Shown: positions 19,571-30,880 of the stretch, piece after piece
Layout: every line of letters starts with the position of its first letter
How positions within the stretch are numbered: position 1 is the stretch's first letter
From: Symsagittifera roscoffensis
Lineage: Eukaryota > Xenacoelomorpha > Acoela > Convolutidae
Direction of reading: 5' to 3'
Assembly: GCF_963678635.1 (NCBI RefSeq)
Contig: NC_087064.1
Coordinates: 40,150,530-40,214,529, forward strand
DNA length: 64,000 nt
Made by a program: the position numbers and the translations under genes
The notes under the pieces: generated by a model
Databases searched by the model: none
The model's input: the letters and a program-made list of their open reading frames with translations, nothing else
Told to the model about the DNA's origin: nothing

Positions 19571-19574
19571 ATAC
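19571..19574. repeat. Target-site duplication ATAC, right
   Basis: This matches the four bases before the element's left end (8826-8829) and marks the insertion limits. Confidence 0.7.
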
Positions 19575-19834
19575 TAAGAAAAGACTTCAACAGGACCTCA
19601 AACGCGTTTAACAAAGCAACAGTGACAATGACTCGAGAAACTATTTGTAGATTGCGTTCAAGTTGCTATTAAGTTATACACACAGGCGAAGCTCTAGTCA
19701 CGAATAGAGCAGCTACATATGCTAATAAATTGCCAATGCCTTTCAGCAAAAGTGGCACCAAATACAAATAGACTCAATTTTGCAAGTAATATTTTGGAAT
19801 ATAACAAACTGAAGGCATCCACACTAACTTTTCA

Positions 19835-20150
19835 TGTAAAAATCGCAAAGCATAAAGCCACATTATGGATAAAAATACATTCCAAAAAACTGCAAGATAC
19901 ATTGAGTTAGAAAATTTCTGAGATCGAGTTTTGATTATTGGTATGTTCTTCCAAACAAATCACTTTTTTCGGTTCATTTGATGAATTAAAAATGCATCAA
20001 CAGTGTTAACTTATTACTATTCGAATGTCAAAGCACATGCTATGAAACAGCTGTAAAGGTGCCCCAAAAATGGGACCAATATTTGCGACTTAGGTTGGAA
20101 AAAAAAGAAGGTTCGTATTAATACACTCGCTTCGCAAGTGTAATCAACGT
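19835..20150. repeat. Dispersed repeat copy next to the TrxR exon
   Basis: It shares several blocks with 63340-63625 ('aagatacattgag', 'gtgttaactta' and 'cttaggttggaaaaa') and ends in '...aatacactcgcttcgcaagtg'. A related end occurs at 61240-61380. It is non-coding and probably a non-autonomous element. The terminal 'cactcg-cttcg-caagtg' can form a small hairpin. Confidence 0.6.
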
Positions 20151-20152
20151 CA

Positions 20153-20936
<784 letters not shown>

Positions 20937-21232
20937 CTGAAGATGAAAAAAAACACTGCAAACACTGTTGCTTTTTACAACATGAGCAGACTGAAATAAA
21001 AAAAACATAAAATCGAAAAATAATGGTACAGAAAGGCTAATCAGAGCTTCACACAACTTGCTATTAAAACCGAGTGGATATCACTACTAGCAGATGAACC
21101 GAAATATCGAAAAAGTTCTTATTTGCTCTTTCAAAAAAATTCGAAATCTTGGAACTGAATCACTTAATTCTGGAAATTTTCTTCGCACAACTTGCAACAT
21201 AACCCGCTGACATTTTTGCTCCGTATAAAGAG
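20937..21232. other. No feature seen
   Basis: About 300 bp between the TrxR exon and the first family B LTR. I see no gene or repeat in it. Confidence 0.4.
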
Positions 21233-21538
21233 CACTGTCTACGGTACCTCACTCTATTCTACTTATTTATTTATATCCGTATTATAAACATATCTTACTA
21301 TTCATTGTAAATTTGATCCAAGGACATATCTCACCAGCCTATTCGTCTGTCACTTTGGTTTGCTAAAATGCCAGTTGCGAAAGCCTTAAGTGTGAAATCT
21401 AGTCATAAAGAAAAACGATTGTGAAACTCTGGAAAACTCTTGTGAAACTTCAAATCTGGAAACTCTTAATCTATATTCGTTACTCTATTCTATTTATTTA
21501 TAAATCTTATTTAATTCAGTATTCTATTTTTACAACCA
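21233..21538 (+). repeat. Family B LTR, copy 1
   Basis: About 300 bp starting TGTCTACGGTACCTCAC and ending near 'tatttttacaacca', followed by 'agttttcccgtcacgatctg'. The same sequence recurs near 31945, 33366, 35534, 37736, 39148 and 41346. Relative to later copies (TGTCATGAGGCGACCTTCGG) it lacks ~12 bp near its start. Confidence 0.8.
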
Positions 21539-21569
21539 AGTTTTCCCGTCACGATCTGAGGGAAATGTC

Positions 21570-22139
21570 ATGGCGCAGCCAGCAGTTCCTGTGAATGAAG
21601 ACAGGACTGACCTACTCGGAATTTCCCAATTTTTGGCTAGATTATCGGTTAACCCACCGTTTATTTGGGAGACATGGGTGGGACAATTTTTCTTGGCCAT
21701 TAGTCTAAAAGACAATATCTCACCGCGGGAGGTGTTAGTTGCCCCAGCGGCGTTGGTGGATGAACCTTACCCGAAGCTCCGGGACCCGATGAGAATGAAG
21801 CAGACGCCGCTAGTAGGACCCTTCGCAATGCAGCAGCGAATAGAAGAATCGACGAGTATAACGACGAAAGGAGACGGAAAGGCCCTCGTATCGTTCATAA
21901 TTGGTATTATCACGAGGCAGAGGCGCGTCTAAACTATAGACTCTTTTTCTCATTGGGTAACGCGGGACAGAAGAGATTCCTGGATTCCTATCCTCATTTG
22001 GACCTAAACACATGCTCTTTCATCGATTTCCACAAAAGCTGTGAAGATCTCTTCAAGGCAGAGCGAATGAATCAAATTGTATAATACAATTTTTTTACAG
22101 GAGAATGATTCGTTTTCTTCATTCAAACGCACGCCTCAG
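21570..22139 (+). pseudogene. Family B gag, 5' part
   Basis: ATG at 21570 starts 'MAQPAVPVNEDRTDLLGISQ' and continues 'WETWVGQFFLAISLKDNISP'. Protein-like sequence then moves to another frame near 21830 ('NDERRRKGPRIVHNWYYHEA', 'LFFSLGNAGQKRFLDSYPHL' and 'SFIDFHKSCEDLFKAER'), the capsid region. It is cut at about 22139 by the LINE. The frame change shows it is inactive here. The same 5' gag occurs at 32276 and 38058. Confidence 0.75.
21825..22139 (+). repeat. Left copy of ~315-bp duplication flanking the LINE
   Basis: This gag segment ('caatgcagcagcgaat' to 'cttcattcaaacgcacgcctcagc', read in part) recurs at 26428-26742 with under ten differences, directly abutting both LINE ends. It is a target-site duplication of unusual length. 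Confidence 0.8.
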
Positions 22140-22162
22140 CTTGCTGGTGTGGACTCCTCTCC

Positions 22163-22858
22163 GTGGAGCAAGTGGGGACGCACGATTCATTCTGTGCGGC
22201 AAAGATTCACACAGGGGCACCGGAAAAAGGAACTTATGGAAACTGGAAACGGAATCCGAAGCAACCTCCCGAATGCCAACGGAGTGGAAAAGGCCCAGCC
22301 GACCCTTTCACCTCTCACAACAATCGAAGGCTTTGGCCTCCCCAGACCAGGGAAGGTGCGGATCAAGGGTGCCGAAGAAAGACCGGGTTTTTCTCTGCCG
22401 GACCAGGTAAACCAGCCCACCTGGCCCGGCTGTTAGTAATGGCTGGAGACGTGGAAGAAAACCCAGGACCGTACGAATGTGGGATGTGTCAAAAGAGAGT
22501 CAGTGGATGCAGCATCAAATGCACATGGTGTATGAAATGGATACACCAGGTATGCAGCGAAATGACACGTGGCCAAATCCGACAGATCGCAGGAAAGGAA
22601 CGCTACGCTTTCGAGTGTAGAAAGTGCAGGGAACCCAGTAAAACGACGGGAACAATAGTTCCTGGGACACCTGACGAAACTGTCCCCCGAGCTCTGAGGT
22701 CCCAGATAGAGCAGAGAGATCTCACAGAGTCCGCAGGGGGAAGCGAAGACACCCGACAGAAGATCACAAGGAAACGCGCAGAAGGCGAAAAAAGACAATA
22801 CGAGAAAACCGAAGAGCCAAACGCACCAAACACAAACCCCAAAAAACAAGGAGAATAG
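22163..22858 (+). pseudogene. LINE N-terminal region: 2A ribosome-skipping peptide and PHD finger
   Basis: A continuous frame runs into TAG at 22856-22858. 'GDVEENPGP' is encoded at 22445-22471, preceded by the hydrophobic 'LLVMA', and matches the 2A consensus D-V/I-E-x-N-P-G-P that makes ribosomes release at Gly and resume at Pro. Immediately after come 'CGMCQKRVSGCSIKCTWC', 'WIHQVC' and 'CRKC', a PHD-like zinc finger common in ORF1 or N-terminal regions of CR1/L2-like elements. The last ~70 residues are charged. The nominal GTG start at 22163 is not convincing; an ATG at 22439 lies just before the 2A core. The endonuclease follows in another frame ('KTRRIVTWNLQG'), so one indel separates them. 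Confidence 0.8.
22445..22471 (+). promoter_or_regulatory. 2A ribosome-skipping site
   Basis: Codons for G-D-V-E-E-N-P-G-P. Known 2A peptides in invertebrate non-LTR retrotransposons separate a short leader peptide from the zinc-finger protein. All consensus residues are present. Confidence 0.85.
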
Positions 22859-23722
22859 TGACGTGGAACCTACAAGGCATCTCCACAAGAGATCAAAATC
22901 GCAGCCTCCTTAGAATTGCAGTAGAACATGCAAGACAGCAAAAGTGGAAGGCGGTAATGATTTCCGAAATACGATCGGAACAGGAGGGGATAATATGGCT
23001 AGGAGACAAACCAAACCAGGCAGTAGTCATACACTCACAGAAATGTGGAGTTCTCCTGTTAAACGATTTACTGGAAGAGTGGATAGCCAGCGGACAACAG
23101 AAAAGTTTCTCCGAGCGGGTCACAGCTGTGCAGATCGGCAGGCTCCGCCTCATCGCGACCTATCAGCCCGTGGAGTAAGCGACCTGAGGAAATTGAAAAG
23201 TTCAGGAAAGATTTGGTAAATGAGCTTGCACGAACTCCAAAAGAGAGTGTACCCATACTGGGAGGCGATTGGAACGCGCAAGTTGGAAGAGGGAGTCAAA
23301 GACAGGGCATAAGTGGGAAGTACGGCCTAAAGACAGATACAAATGAAGCGGGAGAAAGTCTACTGGATTGGTGCGAAGAACACCAGCTACAACATGTCAA
23401 CTCCTACTTCCCAATACGCTCCCGAGGAACATGGTTCAACCAGATGCACAGACGTTGGTACGAGCTCGACGGTTTCTTAATGAGAGCATCCGACCGCCAC
23501 CAAATGGTCCGTAGGGTAGCCACGGCGCAGGACATGGCATTATCGGACCACAAACCCGTCTGGATTGACATATGGCGCGAACAAAAAAAGCGGCGACCCA
23601 GAATAGAAAAGAAAAGAACACCGCAGATAGACTGGGAACGCATGAGAAACAAAGAAATGGCGGAAGCATACCGCAAGAAGACGGAGGAAAACTCAACAAC
23701 GAGGAAGACTGGAACTCCATAA
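22840..23722 (+). pseudogene. LINE endonuclease domain (EEP/AP-like)
   Basis: The frame starting near 22840 reads 'RRIVTWNLQGISTRD' and 'KWKAVMISEIR'. It is interrupted by TAA near 23176 and resumes in another frame at 23213 with 'PILGGDWNAQVGRGS', 'YGLKTDTNEAGESLLDWCEE', 'RGTWFNQ' and 'ALSDHKPVWIDI'. These are the catalytic blocks of the exonuclease-endonuclease-phosphatase fold: Asn in WN, Glu in SE, Asp/Asn in GDWN, and Asp/His in SDH. It nicks target DNA to prime reverse transcription. A frameshift makes this copy inactive. Confidence 0.82.
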
Positions 23723-25890
23723 TGCGGAAGCTCACAGAGGCAGCGGAGGAAGTATGTGGCACAAAGAAACGACAGATAGCCAACCCGTGGACAGTGGGAT
23801 ACGAAGAAGAACTGAAAAGCCTACACACGGAAATCTCAACAGAAGTAATGCGCAGAAACGAGCTGATCAGCCAAACACTTGGAGAATCACATGGCATGCT
23901 TGCCGATGCCCTAACGGCATCAAGAGGAAGACTGGTAGCCGCACGCAAGAAGATGAAGAAACGCCTACGACAACTAGAAAGACTATGGTGCGACGAAATC
24001 ATCATTGAGTGCGAAAACGCAGCGGAGAAAGGGGACATGGGTACCATGTACAAAACTTTAAGGAAACTGGGAACAAGATCACAGAAACACCAGACAGGTA
24101 CCACTATCTCTACTGACGAATTCAAGGCCCACTTCAGCAACGTATCGAAGGACCGATATGAGAACGACCCGGGTACTTTGATGAACACAGTCAAACAGAT
24201 GCCAGATAAAAGCAAAGACGTCAAGTTCATAACAGCCAACCAGAAGCTGAACACCCTTCCGTCCGAGAAAGAAATCATGGAAGCACTGGATGAGGTGAGA
24301 GAATCGGCGCCAGGCAAGGACGTGGTCCGCATGGTATAAATTCGCAACGCATACTGGAAATGGAGGGAGAAAGTCATCCACCTGTTGATGAGAATGTTCA
24401 CGACCAGAGCAGACCTGTGGGAAGAGTCTCTAAAGAAAGGCCAAATAGTACCATTGCACAAAAAAGGGAACATCAATGACGCCAACAATTTCCGAGGTGA
24501 GTGCCTGCTCTCAATGGCTAGTAGAATTCCAGCAAGAGTGATCGCAAACCGCCTGAGAACATGGAGCGAAGAACTCCAGGTATTGGACGAAAACCAAAGC
24601 GGGTTTTGACCAGGCAGGTCCACGGCAGACGCAAGCCAGATCTTCATAAGAATAAGAGAGGACGTGGAAGATCTCAGGAGACGGAGGATAAGAGCCGGAA
24701 TCTCAGTAGAAGCCAACACAGACCCAGAAGCCAGACTTTTAGACCTAACAAAAGCTTATCCGCGGGTCAGCAAACCAGTCCTGTGGGCGGTCTTGAGGCG
24801 CTACGCGATGGAAGGCCCGTTTCTGGACACACTGATGGATTTGCATGAAGCCATAACCTATAGTCTAAAGGGCAAAGAGGGCGACAGCGAAGAATGGACC
24901 CCCAAAAGAGGGTTAAGAGAAGGTTGCCCATCTTCGCCTTCACTGTTTAACATATACCACCAAGTAATGCGAATGCGACAAGCTGAGAAAGCCAGACTAG
25001 ACAGAGCCGAGGAGAAAAGTACAAACGTCGGGATAGCGTGGACGTGGATGCCGGGAAACCGCTTCCCAGGAAAAAAACATGGTAGAAACGCACAACAGTG
25101 AAACCCAAACCGCACGAATATCATTGTCCCTGTTCGCAGACGACACCACCCCCATCGGCGAGAAGGAAGAAATAGAGTCTGGAACAGCAACAATAAAAGA
25201 AGTTATGAAGAACTTCGAGGAGAAAAACAACGAAGAGAAAGAAGAGAAACTAGAATTCGGAAAGGACAGAGCAGGTGGCATCAGAATGCTAGGAGTGTGG
25301 ATCGGGGCGAAAGAAGACGTTAAGAACAGAAAAAGACGAGCAGGAGGACTATGGGCAAAGGTCAAGCGCCGGCATACAAAGAGCAGGCTGCCGAAAAGAA
25401 TCCAGGCTAGAGTTGTCCAATGCTGCGTAGAAAGCGGCTTATTGTTTGACGCCAACGTAAGGACATGGAAAAACTCGGAGTTAAAGTCTTTGCAAAGTTG
25501 GATTGACCGGTGATATAGGCACGTCTGGAGCTCAAAATCGAAGCCGCCATTAATTGAAATGCAAGAAAAAGGAGTGAATATGCAGGACATCAGAAACCAA
25601 CTGAACATCAAGACGATCCGATGGAAAGTTGAAGGAAGAACTCTAAAACGAATAGGCCATGTAATGAGAAAGGACGACAAAAGATTGACTAAAGCAGCTT
25701 GTCTAGGGTGGCTAAACGATCTGCAAACCCTACCGAAATGTCCGGGGAAAAAAAGACATAACACTACTCTACTGGCGGAAGCTCATCAGAGAAGCGGGAA
25801 TGGATGTGAACGAGATCGACAAACTGACTCAGGACAGAAAAGTATGGAGGCGAGCGATGAAAGCACGAATGGAGCACCTGCATAAATGGG
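23723..25890 (+). pseudogene. LINE reverse transcriptase domain
   Basis: The linker 'EEVCGTKKRQIANPW' leads to RT blocks: 'EIMEALDEVRESAPGKD' (24280), 'GQIVPLHKKGNINDANNFR' (24440), 'QVLDENQSGF' (24580), 'EARLLDLTKAYPRV' (24730), 'GLREGCPSSPSLFN' (24910) and the catalytic 'SLFADDT' (25126-25146). A thumb region and 'WKVEGRTLKRIGHVMR' follow. Stops at 24337-24339 and 24607-24609 and several frame changes break it. The long minus-strand frames across this region are antisense shadows. Confidence 0.85.
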
Positions 25891-25959
25891 AAAAGTCAAA
25901 TGCGAAATGGTAAAACGGTGAAACGACAGAAAGGAACTCCTATACCCCCAAGCAACATC

Positions 25960-26400
25960 GAACACGTGTGAGATATGTGAGAGGGATTTCAAAAACCAGG
26001 GCGGCCTGAGAATCCATATCAAAAGGATGCACAAAGAGGCGAGGGTGACTTTTGCATGCAACAAATGCGGAGCTATCTTCAAATCTGAAAACTCGCAAAA
26101 AAACCACAAGAAGACATGCGAGGGAGACAGGAACAATGAAGATGGAACCAAGACACGTGGCAGATGCGACAGAACCCTACAGGCCCGAAACATGGCACGC
26201 CACAAAAGACAGAACTGCAAGGGAAACCGGGTACCAGAACAAGAAGCAAATGAACAACACCATCAACCCCGCGTATACAAACAGAAATGGACTATATGTC
26301 CGAGATGTAACGAGAGGAAATCCGCGTCAAACTTAGCAAGGCACCTAAGGATATGCACCACGTCCATGGTCAGGGGAGATGACATACCCTTTGAACCAGG
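25960..26400 (+). pseudogene. LINE C-terminal C2H2 zinc fingers
   Basis: The sequence contains 'CEICERDFKNQGGLRIHIK' with 'RMH', then 'CNKCGAIF', 'NHKKTC' and 'CPRCNERKSASNLARHLRIC', i.e. two or three nucleic-acid-binding finger motifs after the RT. C-terminal fingers occur in several site-specific and CR1-like LINE groups. The first finger lies outside the main frame 26027-26407, so it is probably separated by an indel. Confidence 0.7.
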
Positions 26401-26427
26401 AGGGTGAAAGTCTACATACATACATAC

Positions 26428-26742
26428 AATGCAGTAGCGAATAAAAGAATCGACGAGTATAACGACGAAAGGAGACGGAAAGGCCCTCGTATCGTTCATA
26501 ATTGGTATTATCACGAGGCAGATGCGCGTCTAAACTATAGACTCTTTTTCTCATTGGGTAATGCGGGACAGAAGAGATTCCTGGATTCCTATCCTCATCT
26601 GGACCTAAACACATGCTCTTTCATCGATTTCCACAAAAGCTGTGAAGATCTCTTCAAGGCAGAGCGAATGAATCAAATTGTTTTATACAATTTTTATGCA
26701 GGAGAATGATTCGTTTTCTTCATTCTACGCACGCCTCAGCGC
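26428..26742 (+). repeat. Right copy of ~315-bp duplication flanking the LINE
   Basis: It starts immediately after the 'tacatacatacata' tail with 'caatgcagtagcgaat' and continues without interruption into the rest of family B gag. Confidence 0.8.
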
Positions 26743-26917
26743 TCAAACCGCGTTGTGCAATTGGTCGATAGATCAGGAGAAAGCTACCTTAAGGGACTTG
26801 TTTATTGGTCGCATTAAGGATGTAGAGATTCAACGTCAACTAAACAGGGCGAAAGCCAACCTCGAGGATACTTTGCAATTGGCATTGGAGAATGAAAATG
26901 GGGCCAAAACGTCGTAG
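26428..26917 (+). pseudogene. Family B gag capsid part
   Basis: The frame with 'NWYYHEADARLNYRLFF', 'RFLDSYPHLDLNTCSF', then (next frame) 'NDSFSSFYARLSAQTALCNW', 'KATLRDLFIGRIKDVEIQRQ' and 'NLEDTLQLALENENGAKTS' is a typical gypsy capsid. A stop after 'KTS' (TAG) and a shift near 26700 break it. Confidence 0.75.
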
Positions 26918-27391
26918 CAATTTCAAAAGTTACTACCACATAACAATTCGTCGTCGATAAACGCCGATCCTATACGGGTCGAGCAAGAGCCGACTTCCTC
27001 GGTACAGCAGTTCAGAAACCAAGGAAATAATAGCCGCGGGGTGGTCATAATCGTTTTAATCAACGTCCAAGTCAGATCAAACCTTGTTACTTTTGCGGTA
27101 ATCCATTTTCTCTCGATCATCGCCGGTCATGTCCGGCCAGAGAAGCTACGTGCAATGCATGTAAAATGAAGGGTCATTTCGCCAAAGTTTGTAATACCAC
27201 GAAACGTCGTGTTAACATGGTACAACAGAACGATCCCTCATCCGATCAAGAGTGTGGCTTCATTGATGTTAATGATGAGAGTGAACCGGAATATGGAGTT
27301 ATGGCGGTAGACGTAGTACAGATCAATAAAGTGGAACTCTTAAAGGCAGAGGGAGGACAACCTAGGAGCCTCAGTATTCAACTACGATCCG
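26918..27391 (+). pseudogene. Family B nucleocapsid region
   Basis: In successive frames it encodes 'CYFCGNPFSLDHRRSC' and 'CNACKMKGHFAKVC', two CCHC-type zinc knuckles that bind the element's RNA. 'MVQQNDPSSDQECGFIDV' follows, leading into the protease. A frame change lies between the knuckles and the capsid. Confidence 0.75.
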
Positions 27392-27602
27392 GTGATACTG
27401 GCAGATTCTTATGCTACGGTGGACACTGGCAGTCCCGTTCCTTTTCTGAATAAGAAAACGGCTGAAACATTGTTGAGACAGCTACCAGAGAGAAAATTTA
27501 AGGACGTCGGGAGGTATCCATTGGGAGTCACATACGTGGATTACAATAAAAAAAACCGATCAAGCTGTTTGGCTCGTTAGAAAACCCGATTGCGTCACAA
27601 GG
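27392..27602 (+). pseudogene. Family B aspartic protease
   Basis: 'ATVDTGSPVPFLNKKTAETL' carries the active-site Asp-Thr-Gly. It is followed by 'LPERKFKDVGRYPLGVTY'. The frame stops after ~60 residues, so the domain is truncated. It is the usual retropepsin between nucleocapsid and RT. Confidence 0.75.
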
Positions 27603-28608
27603 GTGGAAGATCGACGAGGCGCGTTTCTTGGTGTCCAGAATCGAACGCGTAACTTGCTAGGCCTAAGCCTCCATGAGCAGTTGGGAATCGAAATAATCCG
27701 ACGGAAACCAACAGAAGTGAATTTTACGGAAGATGTGGAGGAAATGGACCCTACCTCTAAATTCTGGAGGGAGTACTTTGTAAACAGGTACCTTAATGTG
27801 TTCAGCCGATTGGGGATGTCAAAAAATCATAAAGTAATCACTAACTTTAAAAAGCAACTGATTCCTCGACAAGTTAAAGGCCGAAGAGTTCCTATACACA
27901 TACAAGATCGAGTCACGGCCGAGATTAAAAAACTAATCAGAGATAAGCACATTGAAAAACTAAATAAGTGTACTACGGATCATTTTATTGCACCAATCGT
28001 ACTAACTGCAAAAAAGACGGGTAGATAAATTTAGCATTTAATGCTAAACCAATGAATGCCCAAATTTGGTAGAACAAGTACCAAATGCCCAATATGCATG
28101 AGTTGATTGACTCAGCGGCTCAAATCATCACTAAGGACACACCTGGAAAAATGTCGTTTACCTCTCTTGATCTGAAATATGCTTTCAGCCAGTTACCTTT
28201 ATCGGATCTAAGTAGTAGTCATTGTAACTTTAGCATCTTGTGTGGAGAAGCGACGGGCACGTATCGATTCAAAATCGGCTTCTACGGCTTGACGGTTATG
28301 CCCACGTAATTTCAGAAGGCGATGGACTGTACCCTACAAGGGTTGGAAGGAGTCATATGTTACCTTGATGATATACTGGTGGTCACTAAAGAAGGTGTTA
28401 AGGATCACAATGAGTTAGTCGATAAAGTCATGCAACGTCTGAACGAAGAAGGATGGGGGCTGAAGCCAAGTAAAAGTGAGTTATCAGTTAACAAGTTAAC
28501 CTGGCTGGGTACGAAATCGATGAATCTGGCTATGCCCCGAAGTTCTCAAAAATCGAGGCTATCAAAACACTACTGCCACCGAAAACACTTAAACAACTAA
28601 TATCATTT
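27603..28608 (+). pseudogene. Family B reverse transcriptase
   Basis: 'FSRLGMSKNHKVITNFKKQ', 'DRVTAEIKKLIRDKHIEKLN', 'MPNMHELIDSAAQII', 'MSFTSLDLKYAFSQLPL' and the catalytic 'CYLDDILVVTKEG' (28359-28397) are Ty3/gypsy RT blocks. Stops at about 28027 and 28307 and frame changes inactivate it. Confidence 0.85.
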
Positions 28609-29160
28609 ATGGGAACTCTTAATCATCTTCAACGTCTCATTCCAGACTTACATAAGTATACGGTCGCATTTCGAACATCGCTGAAAGCGGTTAACAAGAA
28701 ATCATTTCTGTGGGAGGAAGAGCAAAATATCTCTTTTAGGAACATATTAGATCTCATTGCGAATATCCCAAAACTTTACCATTACGATGCCTCAAAAGCT
28801 TTCAGAGTTAAGTGTGATGCAAGTCATAGCGGAGGAGCATGCTTGGAGCAGGAAAGGGCACCAAAAGTATGGGCCCGGATAGCTTTTGCCTCTAGATTTC
28901 TTAACTCTGCAGAAATTAAATATAGCACTAATGAGTTAGAGCTTTTAGCCATCGTGCGAACGTTTTCGTACTTATTTACTTGGCAAACGTTTTGTGATTC
29001 TAACTGATCACAAAGCTAATATTTCAGCACTTAATGAAACGCAGGGCAAGAAATCCTACCAGTAGCTACTTTCTCGGTGGGCGGATCGCCTCATCCCGTT
29101 TTATTACGAAGTAGAACATGTACCGGGATCGTCTCTGGGTATTGTAGATTATATGTCGAG
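28609..29160 (+). pseudogene. Family B RNase H
   Basis: 'LYHYDASKAFRVKCDASHSG' contains the first catalytic Asp, followed by 'YSTNELELLAIVRTF' with the Glu and, after a stop, 'LTDHKANISALNETQGKK', 'FYYEVEHVPGSSLGIVDYMS' in other frames. It removes RNA template during cDNA synthesis in intact copies. Confidence 0.78.
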
Positions 29161-29935
29161 ACATCCGACATTTAAAGCTCCTTTACCATCATCGCACGAC
29201 GAACTATTTGTCTTTAAATTAATCCATGCTTTTCATAATGCTTTAAACTCAATCCGCACTTCGCGACGGTCAAAAATAGTGCCCGTGGGTCAGGTTTCGA
29301 ATTCGTCAGACCAATCAAAACGTCTGATAACATCGTAGGCGAAAAAGGTCGCCTCTTAACCAAAGTGGTTGACAAATCATCTCTTGACTCAGGTAACCAA
29401 TTAGAACTTCGCAACCGGTTACTATCGGCGTCCATAGAGGGCGTAGCTTTATTTAACCAAGACCTTAACCAATCGCAAGACGCTATGCTAAATTCTAGTA
29501 ACTATCTCTCATCGACAGAGGGCGTTAATTCAAGCTCTCTATTATTCAGCCAATCACAGGCTAATATGCAAAATCGTCAGTTTAAATTCTCGCCACGAGA
29601 GGTCGACTTTTCATGTTTTAATTCGCTTGACCAATCACAACATGTTATGCAAATGAGATATGCTAAACCGGAAGTTTGTGAGAGAAATCATTGTCTCCGA
29701 CCTTACATCTCAGAATCAAGTCTTGAAATAATTACCTCTCAAATCAACAACTCTCAAAACTCTAACCTGAATCCTTTCAACTCATCTATTAGTAACATTG
29801 ATCTGGCAAATAATTCGGTTGAACAAGCGACTCTCCTTAATTTCGTAGAGAACTTCAGCACTTCCTACCCTTATTATCAAATTAGAATATAGAAAGTAGA
29901 AAATCAAATTAGAATATCAAAACTTCGGCAACTTA
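29161..29935 (+). other. Asn/Ser/Gln-rich frame between RNase H and integrase
   Basis: The frame 29365-29892 gives 'LNQSQDAMLNSSNYLSSTEG', 'LFSQSQANMQNRQFKFSPRE' and 'NNSQNSNLNPFNSSISNIDL', low-complexity for ~175 residues. It lies where other gypsy elements have only a short connector and the integrase zinc finger. No domain recognised. It may be a tether or spacer, or sequence drift. Confidence 0.4.
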
Positions 29936-30880
29936 TAATTCTGCTAAACCACTACCTTTTTTGTCAGCTCCTAACCAAAAACTTCAACTGGACTTCGCGG
30001 GTCCGATAATTGCTGTTAAGGAGGGCAAGATTTATATCCTAGTCGCAATAGACCGTTTTTTGAAATACCATTCGGTGATGTTAACTAAAACAACGAGTGC
30101 GAAAAATCGTCAAATTCTTGAGATGGTACATTCGTAATCATGGTATTCCGGAACAATTTAGGACGGATCATGGTACTGGTTTTTAATCTGCTATCGTTAG
30201 TGAATTTTGTAAAAATCGAGGCATAAAATATGTCCTCACAACGGTGGGGGATCACCGAAGTTGCGGCCTTGTCGAACGGTCAATTCAGACTATTAAACGG
30301 AAGTTGGGGACCGAAAGATTGGATCCTAATTTTAAGAACTTGAAGTCCACAATACAACAAATCGTTGACGACATCTGGAAAAAAAGACTCGCTGCAGTAA
30401 AAAAAAATCTCCATTTTAGCTACCCTATGGGAGAAAACCTAAAACGGAATTCTCTAGCACGTGAGAATGTTTTTCATTCTCCTTCTTCAGCGCAAGTATT
30501 GGAAAGGAATCTTCTAACGCCGGAGCCAATATTACAGATTAGAGCCGGGACAGGGCATAGGTGGTGCCGAGAGGAGTTTCGGACAGTCCGGACATTCCCT
30601 TCAAACCACTCTTTGGTGTGGGCAATAGAGTGGCGGACAGCCAGCCATATAAGGCCCTGGAGGATCTCGCCAAGGCGGCTAACACTTGGAGCCCGCTGAA
30701 GCGGAACGTGCAACCGCAGCAGGGACGCGAACTTAGCTAGTGACTTAGCTACCTCATTAAAGTCCGGAATCACGAAGGGGACACTACATTTTTATGACCA
30801 TGTTGAGGACGAACCGGTGCCTGCTCTGTCACATTCTCAGCGACTGAAAGTGTCGACGTAAACGAGGCCAAAAAGGCTCT
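29936..30880 (+). pseudogene. Family B integrase
   Basis: 'QLDFAGPIIAVKEGKIYILV' holds the first catalytic Asp and 'AIDRFLKYHSVML' continues the core. Then come a region with two stops around 'FRTDHGTGF' and 'GDHRSCGLVERSIQTIKRKL' with the Glu. The zinc-binding N-terminus is not evident. The enzyme is broken by stops at 30135-30190 and frame changes. Confidence 0.75.

Larger units (their letters stand above)
22140..26427 (+). mobile_element. Non-LTR retrotransposon with 2A, PHD, endonuclease, RT and C2H2 fingers
   Basis: The GC-richer coding style differs sharply from the surrounding AT-rich DNA. Domains in order: 2A peptide (22410-22471), PHD-type zinc finger (22476-22640), AP-like endonuclease (22840-23600), reverse transcriptase (23700-25500), C2H2-type fingers (25966-26350). 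The tail is 'tacatacatacata' at 26413-26427. It inserted into family B gag and is flanked by ~315 bp of duplicated gag. Stops and frameshifts make this copy defective. Confidence 0.85.

Noticed and set aside
23436-24719. 427-residue minus-strand frame
   Set aside because: It is antisense to the LINE endonuclease and RT, Ser/Leu/Phe-rich, and without domains; a shadow.
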